DNA of 36,938 bases from Anaerolineae bacterium (GTDB lineage: Bacteria > Chloroflexota > Anaerolineae > J036 > Brachytrichaceae): the NCBI GenBank assembly GCA_018500105.2, contig JAHBAL020000139.1, forward strand, positions 1-36,938, given 5' to 3'. The notes below the pieces were generated by a model. The model searched no databases, was not told the DNA's origin, and was given only the letters and a program-made list of their open reading frames with translations. Every line of letters starts with the position of its first letter. The first letter of the stretch is position 1. Of the stretch, positions 18,290 to 26,595 are shown piece by piece. The position numbers were made by a program, and so were the translations under genes.

Positions 18290-19309
18290 TTAGCTGGGCG
18301 CTTTATTGCGCCTGATGCGTTTTAAATTTTTTGTTCTAGTATTGTTTAATGTTCTCACAAAAGGAATACGTGTTGGACCATCTCCTAAAGAAGGAATATC
18401 CGTTAAAGGGCCAACAACGCTCATTCCTACATGGGGTAAATTTGGCTTATAACCATGGTTATAAGATAGTATCCGATTACTAAAGAACAACTCACGCCCA
18501 ATAAAACTGTTTCCTCCAATTGGGTTAGCTGAATAAGTTTGATCAATGACACACCCATATATACCTGTCAAACCATCATAAAGTTCACGGACTTCCGGGG
18601 CATCATCATAAGATAACATCCATGGTAATGAAAGTTTAATTACATAATCACGCAACTCACAATGCATCCTCTTGTTAAAAACGTATTCATATAATTTAGG
18701 AGCGCGGTGATAATATGGGGGGTCCATATACAAATAGGCAAACTTTGTGTTCTCATATAAACTACAAAACGCTCTCCAATCCATATTTTCCACACAATCA
18801 ACCTGATCCCGATAATCATACAGTTTTTTCAGTTTCTGAATAATCTTTTCGCGGTTGAATCGAACACTAATCAATCTATTTTCTTGCTTCCATCCGCCGA
18901 TTGGCCCAGATTTATGCAAAATGCCATTAAAACTTGTGCGATTAATAAAGAGGCACTTCCAAGCTAATTCACGAACATTCTGAGGCTTATAGTTTCTTTG
19001 GCGAACCCATTCCTCAACTGAAATATCACTCGACTCAACTTGATCTATCAGCCATTGAATATCATTATGTGATTTACAACTTTTGCCAAACACTACTTTC
19101 CAAAAACTGGCAACTAAAGGGTCAATATCGTTCAGCGCAATTCGTTTTATTTTCTTTGACTCTAAAAGCGCAATTGCAGCACCAGCACCACCACAAAATG
19201 GCTCAACAAATACATCAGCAACTTCACCTGAAGTTTTTATTGAGTCAAAAATAAAGTGAGTGAATCGTGCTTTTCCGCCAGGATAACGTAATGGAGATGT
19301 TGAAATCAT
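18290..19309 (-). CDS. D12-class DNA N6-adenine methyltransferase (Dam-like)
   Basis: SPLRYPGGKARF, FVEPFCGGAGAAIALL, ALNDIDP, FINRTSFNGI, YLYMDPPYY (motif IV). Confidence 0.93.
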   Translation of the reverse strand: MISTSPLRYPGGKARFTHFIFDSIKTSGEVADVFVEPFCGGAGAAIALLESKKIKRIALNDIDPLVASFWKVVFGKSCKSHNDIQWLIDQVESSDISVEEWVRQRNYKPQNVRELAWKCLFINRTSFNGILHKSGPIGGWKQENRLISVRFNREKIIQKLKKLYDYRDQVDCVENMDWRAFCSLYENTKFAYLYMDPPYYHRAPKLYEYVFNKRMHCELRDYVIKLSLPWMLSYDDAPEVRELYDGLTGIYGCVIDQTYSANPIGGNSFIGRELFFSNRILSYNHGYKPNLPHVGMSVVGPLTDIPSLGDGPTRIPFVRTLNNTRTKNLKRIRRNKAPS

Positions 19310-19426
19310 CTATCAAAAAAGAAAATTTAAATTTTAATTAATTGCATATACTACCGCAAAACAGAGATTGTTACATTAAATTAATTTGACAAATCTTCCA
19401 ATAACCCGCTTAAATTTAGAATGAGG

Positions 19427-19672
19427 TCAGATTTTCCGATCATATTCGTCATGCTTGCCGACCCAATACCAAAAAACGGTGTCGTCTTCAATAAATCCGA
19501 GCGCTCGATAATTTCTGTCCACACGAGCGGATACATCACTGCCCACCCGTTTAAACCGCCGCGCATTGGGGTTTTCCTTCCACTCGCGATAAGCATAGCG
19601 AATTCTGGCGCGAATTTCAGGCGACAACGCCCGAAAAGCTTCGATAAAACCCGGCAGCAATTTTGATTTCAT
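19427..19672 (-). CDS. RelE/HigB-like toxin
   Basis: 81 aa, ...RFKRVGSDVSARVDRNYRALGFIEDDTVFWYWVGKHDEYDRKI; typical RelE-fold C-terminus. Confidence 0.75.
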   Translation of the reverse strand: MKSKLLPGFIEAFRALSPEIRARIRYAYREWKENPNARRFKRVGSDVSARVDRNYRALGFIEDDTVFWYWVGKHDEYDRKI

Positions 19673-19998
19673 TTCAACACAAACTCGCCATTTTCATCAT
19701 ACGCCGGAATTGCTTTACCAGCCTTGGCGTCAACCCTAGCCTTGGCTTTTAGCTCAGCAAATTTATCTGCATGACGCGCCATAGAAGCCGCCCACAATTC
19801 ATCTTCTTGCGCCAACTCAGCATCGCTAATAAAGTTAATATCGTCCTCTATCTCTACCGATGGTGTCACAAAATCATCAGCGGATAAAAAACGAGCAAAC
19901 GCATATAGTTGCGCTGCTTTCTCAACCGGAAGGGTTTTGACCAATGCAGCAATTAATTGTGAGTAATTCGCTACAGGGCTTGTTAATTGAGTTTGCAT
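19669..19998 (-). CDS. Putative cognate antitoxin
   Basis: 109 aa protein directly upstream of the RelE-like toxin with ATGA stop/start overlap. Confidence 0.6.
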   Translation of the reverse strand: MQTQLTSPVANYSQLIAALVKTLPVEKAAQLYAFARFLSADDFVTPSVEIEDDINFISDAELAQEDELWAASMARHADKFAELKAKARVDAKAGKAIPAYDENGEFVLK

Positions 19999-20050
19999 AC
20001 ATTTTTATTCTACAAAAAATCTAAAGCTTTGTGCAAAAAAGCCGCTCTCA

Positions 20051-20476
20051 TCACCCCACAATTGCCCGTAACCCCACCGCCTCGATGCCAGCCAAGGCGC
20101 AGGCTTCGTCATTCACACCCGTATCACCCGAAATACCGACCGCACCAATCACCGCGCCATCGGCCCCGACGATGAGCACCCCGCCCGGCGACGGGATCAT
20201 GCGGCCCTGTGTCGCCATCGCAATCGCTGCAACAAAGGTGGGAAATTTGGCCGCCCGATCCATCAATTCGCGTGTGCCAAACCCCATACCCAACGCACCC
20301 CACGCCTTGCCATAGGCAATATCATAACGGGCAAACCCCGCGCCATCCTCGCGCTGAAACGCCACCAAATGCCCGCCCGCATCCAGCACCGCCACCGCCA
20401 GCGCCGTCAAATTGCGCTTGCGGCCTTCGGCAATCGCCGTATTAATAATGGTATTTGCTTGAGAAAGTGTCAACAT
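20051..20476 (-). CDS. GlcG/HbpS heme-binding family (DUF336) protein
   Basis: LTALAVAVLDAGGHLVAFQREDGAG...AYGKAWGALGMG...GGVLIVGADGAVIGAVGISGDTGVNDEACALAGIEAVG. Confidence 0.88.
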   Translation of the reverse strand: MLTLSQANTIINTAIAEGRKRNLTALAVAVLDAGGHLVAFQREDGAGFARYDIAYGKAWGALGMGFGTRELMDRAAKFPTFVAAIAMATQGRMIPSPGGVLIVGADGAVIGAVGISGDTGVNDEACALAGIEAVGLRAIVG

Positions 20477-20484
20477 TGTTTTTA

Positions 20485-20588
20485 AAATTACGAATTACGA
20501 ATTACGAATTACGAATTGTTAGGCATTAATTCATCACTCATTACTCATTACTCATTACTCATCATTCATAATTCATAATTCATAATTC
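20485..20588. repeat. Heptamer repeats AATTACG, TTACTCA, ATTCATA (three families in series)
   Basis: acgaattacgaattacgaattacgaattg ... cactcattactcattactcattactcatcattcataattcataattcataattc. Confidence 0.93.
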
Positions 20589-21254
20589 CTACCCTTCCAC
20601 AATGATATCAAAAAGCATGGTTCCCGCCGACCAAAAGATGACGGCGAAGGCGACGAGCACACCGAGCCACGAACCAAATTGCGCAAAATCGGCGCGGTCA
20701 ACAAATCCAGACGTGACCAACACCGCCGCCACCACCATTGGCAAGATGAGCGGAAAGAGTAAAATGGGCAAAAACACCTCGCGTGAGCGGGTGCTGATGG
20801 CAATAGCGGCAATGAGTGTGCCAGCGGCGGCATAGCCCAGCACGCCAACGACGATGGCGAACAATACGCCCCACGTAAACAACCGCTCATCAAACAGCAT
20901 GGCCGTCACTGGCCACGCCACCGCCGCCATTGCCAACATAAAAATAACATTGGTGATGGCCTTGCCGATGAAAATGAGCGAACGGTCGTGCGGGGCCAAC
21001 AAAATGCCCTCAATCGCCATGTTGAGTTGCTCGACCGCCATGCTGCGGCTGAGGCCCAGCGTGCCCGCAAAAGCCAATGTCACCCACAACACGCCCGGCG
21101 CCAACACGCGCATATCATCGGCCCGCAAACGCATGGCAAAATTGAGCATCACAATCGCCATGATGGCAAACACCGTCATGGCCGAAAACGACTCGCGCCC
21201 CCGCGCTTCGAGCAACAGATCTTTACGGATGAGGGCAAAAATAGCGTGACGCAT
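20589..21254 (-). CDS. ccmB: Heme exporter protein CcmB (ABC permease)
   Basis: IFALIRKDLLLEARGRESFSAMTVFAIMAIVMLNFA...GVLWVTLAFAGTLGLSRSMAVEQLNMAIEGILLAPHDRSLIFIGKA. Confidence 0.85.
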   Translation of the reverse strand: MRHAIFALIRKDLLLEARGRESFSAMTVFAIMAIVMLNFAMRLRADDMRVLAPGVLWVTLAFAGTLGLSRSMAVEQLNMAIEGILLAPHDRSLIFIGKAITNVIFMLAMAAVAWPVTAMLFDERLFTWGVLFAIVVGVLGYAAAGTLIAAIAISTRSREVFLPILLFPLILPMVVAAVLVTSGFVDRADFAQFGSWLGVLVAFAVIFWSAGTMLFDIIVEG

Positions 21255-21267
21255 AAGTAACAGGGCG

Positions 21268-21975
21268 CTATTCTAAACCCAACTGCTTGCGCAACACCCA
21301 CACCGTCACCTCGGCGTGTTGGGTGGGCACTTGGTGCGTGTTCAGGGCAAAGCCCAATTGCGCCACTTTGGCCGCAAAACGTGCGGCGGCGGCGCTTTCT
21401 TGCACGATCTCGGCTGGTTTTCGCCCCGATTGTTGGTTGGTAATGCGATACAGCCAGCGGATGAAAGCCGGCAGCGGCCCGTTACCAGTCAAGGTAATGC
21501 TCGGCACAATGACAAATACACCATCGCCCGCCAGCACACGCCGCGCCTCACGCAAGGTGGCCTGTGCCGAGATAAATTCGGTGGGAAAAGTGGCGATCAG
21601 ACAATCGAAACTGGCATCGGCAAACGGCAAACGCATGACATCGGCGCGGGCCAGACGCGGCACAACCCCGCCCCGCGCACAACGCCAATACGCCATTCGT
21701 CCCATTTGTGGCGACAGGTCAATTCCAATTGGACTATATCCTTGTTTGTATAATGCCATGTGTAAATGACCCGGCCCATGCGCAATTTCCAGCACCCGTA
21801 TTGGGTGTTGGGGGGCAGCGGGTGTGGTTTGGCTGGATGAAGTTGGGATAAAGCGCAGCGCCGCCGCGCCCCATGTTTTCCATTCGCCAAACGACACACT
21901 GGTTGCGACCAAGTCATAAAGCCATGCAAAATGGGTATAAAGCAGGGTAAAAGCAAAACGGATTAGTTTAGACAT
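21268..21975 (-). CDS. Class I SAM-dependent methyltransferase
   Basis: RVLEIAHGPGHLHMALYKQGYSPIGIDLSPQMGRMA...ARADVMRLPFADASFDCLIATFPTEFI. Confidence 0.85.
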   Translation of the reverse strand: MSKLIRFAFTLLYTHFAWLYDLVATSVSFGEWKTWGAAALRFIPTSSSQTTPAAPQHPIRVLEIAHGPGHLHMALYKQGYSPIGIDLSPQMGRMAYWRCARGGVVPRLARADVMRLPFADASFDCLIATFPTEFISAQATLREARRVLAGDGVFVIVPSITLTGNGPLPAFIRWLYRITNQQSGRKPAEIVQESAAAARFAAKVAQLGFALNTHQVPTQHAEVTVWVLRKQLGLE

Positions 21976-22025
21976 AACGTGTTTAGCAAATTCAACTTTT
22001 AATTATTGTAAAATTCCCCTTCATT

Positions 22026-22217
22026 ATGAAACAGTTGCAAGGCCAATGGCCCCTCATCGTATTTGCATTAATGTTCTTGGTTGTGCCGCTGTCAACACTC
22101 GGAAATGGTTGGTTCGAGCCGATCTTCGTTGTGTTAGGCATTTTTACGGCAGCAATCGCCATATTATTGGTTGCGTCAATTGTTACGGCGAGAAATCGCC
22201 AAAATAAAGAAAGTTAA
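22026..22217 (+). CDS. Small membrane protein (63 aa), function unknown
   Basis: ATG start; two hydrophobic segments (LIVFALMFLVVPLSTL; IFVVLGIFTAAIAILLVASIV). Confidence 0.5.
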   Translation: MKQLQGQWPLIVFALMFLVVPLSTLGNGWFEPIFVVLGIFTAAIAILLVASIVTARNRQNKES

Positions 22218-22242
22218 ATTTGTATCTTTAAATAAAATGGGA

Positions 22243-22297
22243 TGCCGATTTCACTATTCCCTCCAAGCGTGGCTTGGAGGGAATAGTGAAATCGGCA
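22243..22297. repeat. Perfect 26-bp inverted repeat, 3-nt loop
   Basis: tgccgatttcactattccctccaagc / gtg / gcttggagggaatagtgaaatcggca. Confidence 0.97.
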
Positions 22298-22390
22298 AAA
22301 AATTTATCATCGTTAACCTGATGACAAGCGACAATAAACGACAAAAGATACATAAAATTAAAAAAACAAAATAGGAGTATAAGCAAACGA

Positions 22391-24088
22391 ATGAAACGAC
22401 GAATTGCATCATTAGTCATGGCTGCCGCGATGGGAAGTGCATCGGTATTTACCGTTAACCCCGCCGTGATGCTCGCGGGCGAGATTAACGCCCCAGTGCA
22501 GCAAACTTCATCTGTCACGGTCACATCCGACTATCTCAACGTTCGGGCAAGCGCCGGTTTTGATGGCGCGATTGTGGGGCGGCTCAACAAAGGCGAATCG
22601 GTGCGCGTATTAGATGCGTCTAACCCAAATTGGTATAAGATTGACTACAAGGGGTATCAGGCTTACATTTATGCGCCATTGACCTCGGCAGGCGGCACGC
22701 CAAGTGCCCCAGCCGCCAGCGCCCCAGCCGCCAGCGGCAGCTATGTGCAAGTCACCTCAGACTTTTTGAATGTGCGCAACGGCCCCAGTGTTAATAATAA
22801 CAAGATTGGCGAATTGAAGAAGGGCCAAGTCGTAGCCTATTCTGCCAAGGAAGGCGATTGGTATCGCATTAGCTATAACGGGCAAACCGCCTATATCTTC
22901 GCCGATTACACCACGCCAGCATCTGCCCCAGCGGCCTCGGCTCCGGCAGCTTCGGCCCCCGCCGCCGCTGCGCCTGCTGCCCCAGCCGGTGGCCCACCAC
23001 AGGTCTCCGCTTACCGCACTTACGACGAATACCTAACCGCCTATTACGCCTATATTCGTGCGCCCCGCCCCGCAGCCTCGGCTCCGGCAGCGTCTGCGCC
23101 CGCCAGCTCAGCACCGGCGGCATCATCGCCGCCACCAGCCCCCTCCACCGCGGGCGGTGGCTCGTTTGAAATGGGTGCACATATCAAAGACCCAGAGCGA
23201 CTGGGCGAGATGAAGGGCAACGGTATGGACTGGGTGAAATATCAAGTCGTGATGCCGGGTGGCGCGCCAGACTTAGGTGGCATCATCGGCACCGTGCGTG
23301 GATCGGGCATGAAGATCTTGATCGGCGCGATTGGTGATCGTGGTCGCGCCAACGATACTGGCTATCACAAGGAATTTGCCGCCGCGCTGGCCAATGTCGC
23401 CAAGCAAGGCGTGGATGCCATCGAAGTGTGGAACGAGCCAAACCTCGACCGCGAATGGGGCGGCAGCGGCGCCAACGGCGTCAATCCTGAAAATTTCGCC
23501 AACATTTTGCGTGAATCGTATAACGCCATTAAAGCCGCTAACCCCGGCGTGATGGTGATTGCGGGTGCGCCCGCCCCAACCGGCTACAAAGGCGGCAATT
23601 GTGGCGGCGATGTGTGCGACGACAAGCCATTCTTAGAGCGTGTTCACCGTGCAGGCGGCACAAGCTATATGGATTGCCAAGGCGCTCACTATAACGGCAG
23701 CCCGAACCCGCCTAACGTGCGCAGTGGTGGCCCAACCGGCGATCACTACTCGTGGTATTTCTGGGGCACATTCGACACCACCTATAACGCCATCGGCGGG
23801 GTGAAGCCTTTGTGCTTTACCGAAATGGGGTATGTGACCAAAGACGGCATTTCTGGCTCGTTGCCCGGCGGCTTCGCTTGGGGCAATCACATCACACTGC
23901 AAAATCAAGCTGATTGGCTCGGCCAATTGGTGACCAACTTGCGCAGCAGTGGCCGCGCCCGCCTCGGCATCGTGTGGAACTGGAACTTCCGCCAATACGA
24001 CGACGACCCACAAGCTGGCTACTCGATTCTTCGCCCGAACGGTAGCTGCCCAGCCTGCGCTTCCATCAAGAGCGCGATGGGCCGCTAG
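22391..24088 (+). CDS. Secreted protein: two bacterial SH3 domains, Ala/Pro/Ser linkers, clan-A-like glycoside hydrolase domain
   Basis: Signal peptide; VTSDYLNVRASAGFDGAIVGRLNKGESVRV and VTSDFLNVRNGPSVNNNKIGELKKGQVV; EVWNEPN and LCFTEMGY candidate catalytic Glu motifs. Confidence 0.85.
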   Translation: MKRRIASLVMAAAMGSASVFTVNPAVMLAGEINAPVQQTSSVTVTSDYLNVRASAGFDGAIVGRLNKGESVRVLDASNPNWYKIDYKGYQAYIYAPLTSAGGTPSAPAASAPAASGSYVQVTSDFLNVRNGPSVNNNKIGELKKGQVVAYSAKEGDWYRISYNGQTAYIFADYTTPASAPAASAPAASAPAAAAPAAPAGGPPQVSAYRTYDEYLTAYYAYIRAPRPAASAPAASAPASSAPAASSPPPAPSTAGGGSFEMGAHIKDPERLGEMKGNGMDWVKYQVVMPGGAPDLGGIIGTVRGSGMKILIGAIGDRGRANDTGYHKEFAAALANVAKQGVDAIEVWNEPNLDREWGGSGANGVNPENFANILRESYNAIKAANPGVMVIAGAPAPTGYKGGNCGGDVCDDKPFLERVHRAGGTSYMDCQGAHYNGSPNPPNVRSGGPTGDHYSWYFWGTFDTTYNAIGGVKPLCFTEMGYVTKDGISGSLPGGFAWGNHITLQNQADWLGQLVTNLRSSGRARLGIVWNWNFRQYDDDPQAGYSILRPNGSCPACASIKSAMGR

Positions 24089-24111
24089 TCGGTGACTGGG
24101 TGACAAAATGA

Positions 24112-24147
24112 GGGGGTGACAAGGTGACTTGTTACCCCCTTTTTATT
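24112..24147 (+). terminator. Rho-independent terminator made of GTGACAAG repeat
   Basis: GGGGGTGACAAG GTGA CTTGTTACCCCC TTTTTATTT (one G.T pair). Confidence 0.8.
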
Positions 24148-24159
24148 TGACAAGGTGAG

Positions 24160-24243
24160 GGGATGTCAGAGTGTCAAGGTGTCAAAGTGTCAGGTGTCAA
24201 AGTGACGCTTCGACACTCTGACACCTTGACCCTTTGACACCTT
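24160..24243. repeat. GGTGTCAAAGTGTCA-type short-period repeats with inverted arm
   Basis: gtcagagtgtcaaggtgtcaaagtgtcaggtgtcaaag ... ctctgacaccttgaccctttgacacctt. Confidence 0.88.
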
Positions 24244-25423
24244 ATCTCCCCAACTTCAGATCGGGCAACACGTCGAGATCGAGCGAGTCGCGGATGCCGC
24301 GCAGGTAGGAGAAATGGGCAGCAGCGCCGATCATGGCGGCATTGTCAGTGCAAAGCGACATGGGCGGGAAGAAAACAGGAATATTGTCGGCCTTGTCGCT
24401 ACGCTCTTTTACATCGGTATTTCGCGCCACCGACGACGGGAAAAGTGGATGCGGGTTGAAGGTGGCAGTCATCTTTTGACGCAGTAATTTATTGGCCGAC
24501 ACCCCGCCGCCGACCAACACCGCCTTGGCCCCAAAACGCTTGACCGCCGCCAACGTCTTCTCCACCAACCAATCTACCGCCGCCGCCTGAAAACTAGCTG
24601 CAATATCGTTGACCGGAATCGGCGTTTGTTTGGTGGGCGTGTTGACAAACTGCGTTTGTAATAAATTAAGCACCGCCGTTTTGGCCCCGCTAAACGAAAA
24701 ATCAAATTCGCTGTTGTATGAGCGCGCCTGCCCATTGCGCACATTGCCGCTGATGCGCGGGCGCGAAAAGGCGAATGCGTCGGCATTACCGGCCCGCGCC
24801 ACCCGCTCGATGGCTGGCCCACCGGGATAACTCAGCCCCAACATTCGCGCCACCTTGTCAAACGCCTCGCCCACCGCGTCGTCAATCGTATGCCCCACCA
24901 GTTCGTAATCGCCATGATCGTGCATGCGGATTAGCTCGGTATGCCCGCCCGAAACAATTACGACCAACATCGGGAAATGGGTCAGCACCACCGATTGCGG
25001 GTTGGCGGCGGTGGTCGGCTGCCCAGTCGCCGTCATCAGCCAATGCGAATAAATGTGGCCTTCGAGATGATTGATGCCGAGCAACGGCAAGCCGCGCATG
25101 AGCGCGATGCCCTTGGCGGCATTCATGCCCACCACCAGAGACCCCGGCAAGCCCGGCCCTTTGGTCACCGCGACGGCGGTCAAACTCTCCCATGTCGCCT
25201 TGGCCTCGTCCATCGCTTGTTTAATCACCGGCCCAATCGCCTCGACATGCGCCCGTGATGCCATTTCGGGGAAAACGCCGCCGTATTGCTGATGCAAATT
25301 GATTTGCGAAGCGATGATATTCGAGCGGATGATGCGCCCATTGTCAATCACGGCAGCAGCGGTCTCGTCGCACGAGGTTTCAAGCGCAAGGATACGGGTA
25401 TTGGCGGTTGGCAAAGTTGACAT
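24242..25423 (-). CDS. tsaD: tRNA N6-adenosine threonylcarbamoyltransferase TsaD
   Basis: RILALETSCDETAAAVIDNGRIIRSNIIASQINLHQQYGGVFPEMASRAH...GGHTELI...CTDNAAMIGAAA; start placed at 25423 (MSTLPTANTR). Confidence 0.95.
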   Translation of the reverse strand: MSTLPTANTRILALETSCDETAAAVIDNGRIIRSNIIASQINLHQQYGGVFPEMASRAHVEAIGPVIKQAMDEAKATWESLTAVAVTKGPGLPGSLVVGMNAAKGIALMRGLPLLGINHLEGHIYSHWLMTATGQPTTAANPQSVVLTHFPMLVVIVSGGHTELIRMHDHGDYELVGHTIDDAVGEAFDKVARMLGLSYPGGPAIERVARAGNADAFAFSRPRISGNVRNGQARSYNSEFDFSFSGAKTAVLNLLQTQFVNTPTKQTPIPVNDIAASFQAAAVDWLVEKTLAAVKRFGAKAVLVGGGVSANKLLRQKMTATFNPHPLFPSSVARNTDVKERSDKADNIPVFFPPMSLCTDNAAMIGAAAHFSYLRGIRDSLDLDVLPDLKLGR

Positions 25424-25451
25424 TTTTTTCGCTGATAATACACCACGTTTC

Positions 25452-26594
25452 ATGTCGGTTCAAATGAACACCCTCACTCGTATTTTGGTCAAGGCGCTGC
25501 TGCTGTTTGTCGTTGTCAACCTCATTTTTGCCGTTGGCAACCCCATGCCGCTGCTGGGCAAACTCTCGGTTTACAACGGCCTTGTGCCCGGGCGGCAACG
25601 CTTGTCGTTTGGCTATCGCCCCGACCGCGATTACAACCTCGTCACCCATCACTTCGACGCGCTCTTTGCCGCGCACGAAATCGCCCGCCCCAAAGCCAGC
25701 GACGAATTTCGCGTGCTGCTGATCGGCGATTCGGCGACATGGGGCTATTTGTTGCCGCCGCAGCACACCCTCGCCGCCACACTTAACCAGCAACAATTGC
25801 GCAGCAAAGATGGGCGCAAACTGCGCGTTTACAACCTCGGCTACCCCGACTTTTCACTGACCAAAGACGCGCTGATTTTGCAACGCGCCCTTGCGTATCA
25901 GCCCGATCTGGTGTTGTGGCTGGTCACGCTCAACTCATTGCCGCTCGACCGACAAAGCGAGCATGTGTTGGTGCGCCGCAACCCCGATGCGGTGAGCAAA
26001 CTTATTGCGGCAGCGCCCCCCGCCAGCATTCGCTCGGTTGACCCCACCGCACCCAATTTCGAGCGCCCAACGTGGTGGGAGCGCACACTCGTCGGGCAAC
26101 GCCGCGATTTGGCCGATTTGCTGCGCCTGCAATTATTGGGGGTGATGTGGGCCGTGACCGGGGTTGACCAAGATTTCCCCGATGCCAATGAGCGCTATAG
26201 CCGCGATCTTGAGGCCGACGACGGGATGCGCGGGCTGTCCGCCGCCAGCATCGGCAGCAAAACCCTGAGCGAGGCCGACTTGGCGCTCGATCTATTGGCA
26301 GCCGGACACGCCATTGCCAAGCAAGCCAATGTGCCACTGGTGCTGGTCAATGAACCCATCGCGGTTACCAATGGCAAAAACAGCGACCGCCGCTACAACT
26401 CATTTTACCCGCGTTGGGCCTACGATCAATATCGCGGGTTGATGTCGGCGCTGACGCAACGCAACGGCTGGCGCTATCTCGATGCGTGGAACACGCTGCC
26501 GCCCGATGAATTCACCAACACGCCAGTGCATCGCACCCCACGCGGCGAAAACATTTTGGCGCAGCAGCTTTTGCCACTGCTGCAAGGGGATTAA
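25452..26594 (+). CDS. SGNH/GDSL-like hydrolase domain protein with N-terminal TM
   Basis: FRVLLIGDSATWGYLLPPQHTLAATL...LRVYNLGYPDFSLTKDALILQRALAYQPDLVLW; start 25452 or 25464. Confidence 0.7.
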   Translation: MSVQMNTLTRILVKALLLFVVVNLIFAVGNPMPLLGKLSVYNGLVPGRQRLSFGYRPDRDYNLVTHHFDALFAAHEIARPKASDEFRVLLIGDSATWGYLLPPQHTLAATLNQQQLRSKDGRKLRVYNLGYPDFSLTKDALILQRALAYQPDLVLWLVTLNSLPLDRQSEHVLVRRNPDAVSKLIAAAPPASIRSVDPTAPNFERPTWWERTLVGQRRDLADLLRLQLLGVMWAVTGVDQDFPDANERYSRDLEADDGMRGLSAASIGSKTLSEADLALDLLAAGHAIAKQANVPLVLVNEPIAVTNGKNSDRRYNSFYPRWAYDQYRGLMSALTQRNGWRYLDAWNTLPPDEFTNTPVHRTPRGENILAQQLLPLLQGD

Positions 26595-26595
26595 T

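Noticed and set aside
24370-24460. Extra ~20 aa in TsaD (HPLFPSSVARNTDVKERSDKADNIP) considered as another repeat insertion
   Set aside because: The underlying DNA shows no heptamer or inverted-repeat structure; ordinary loop variation is sufficient.
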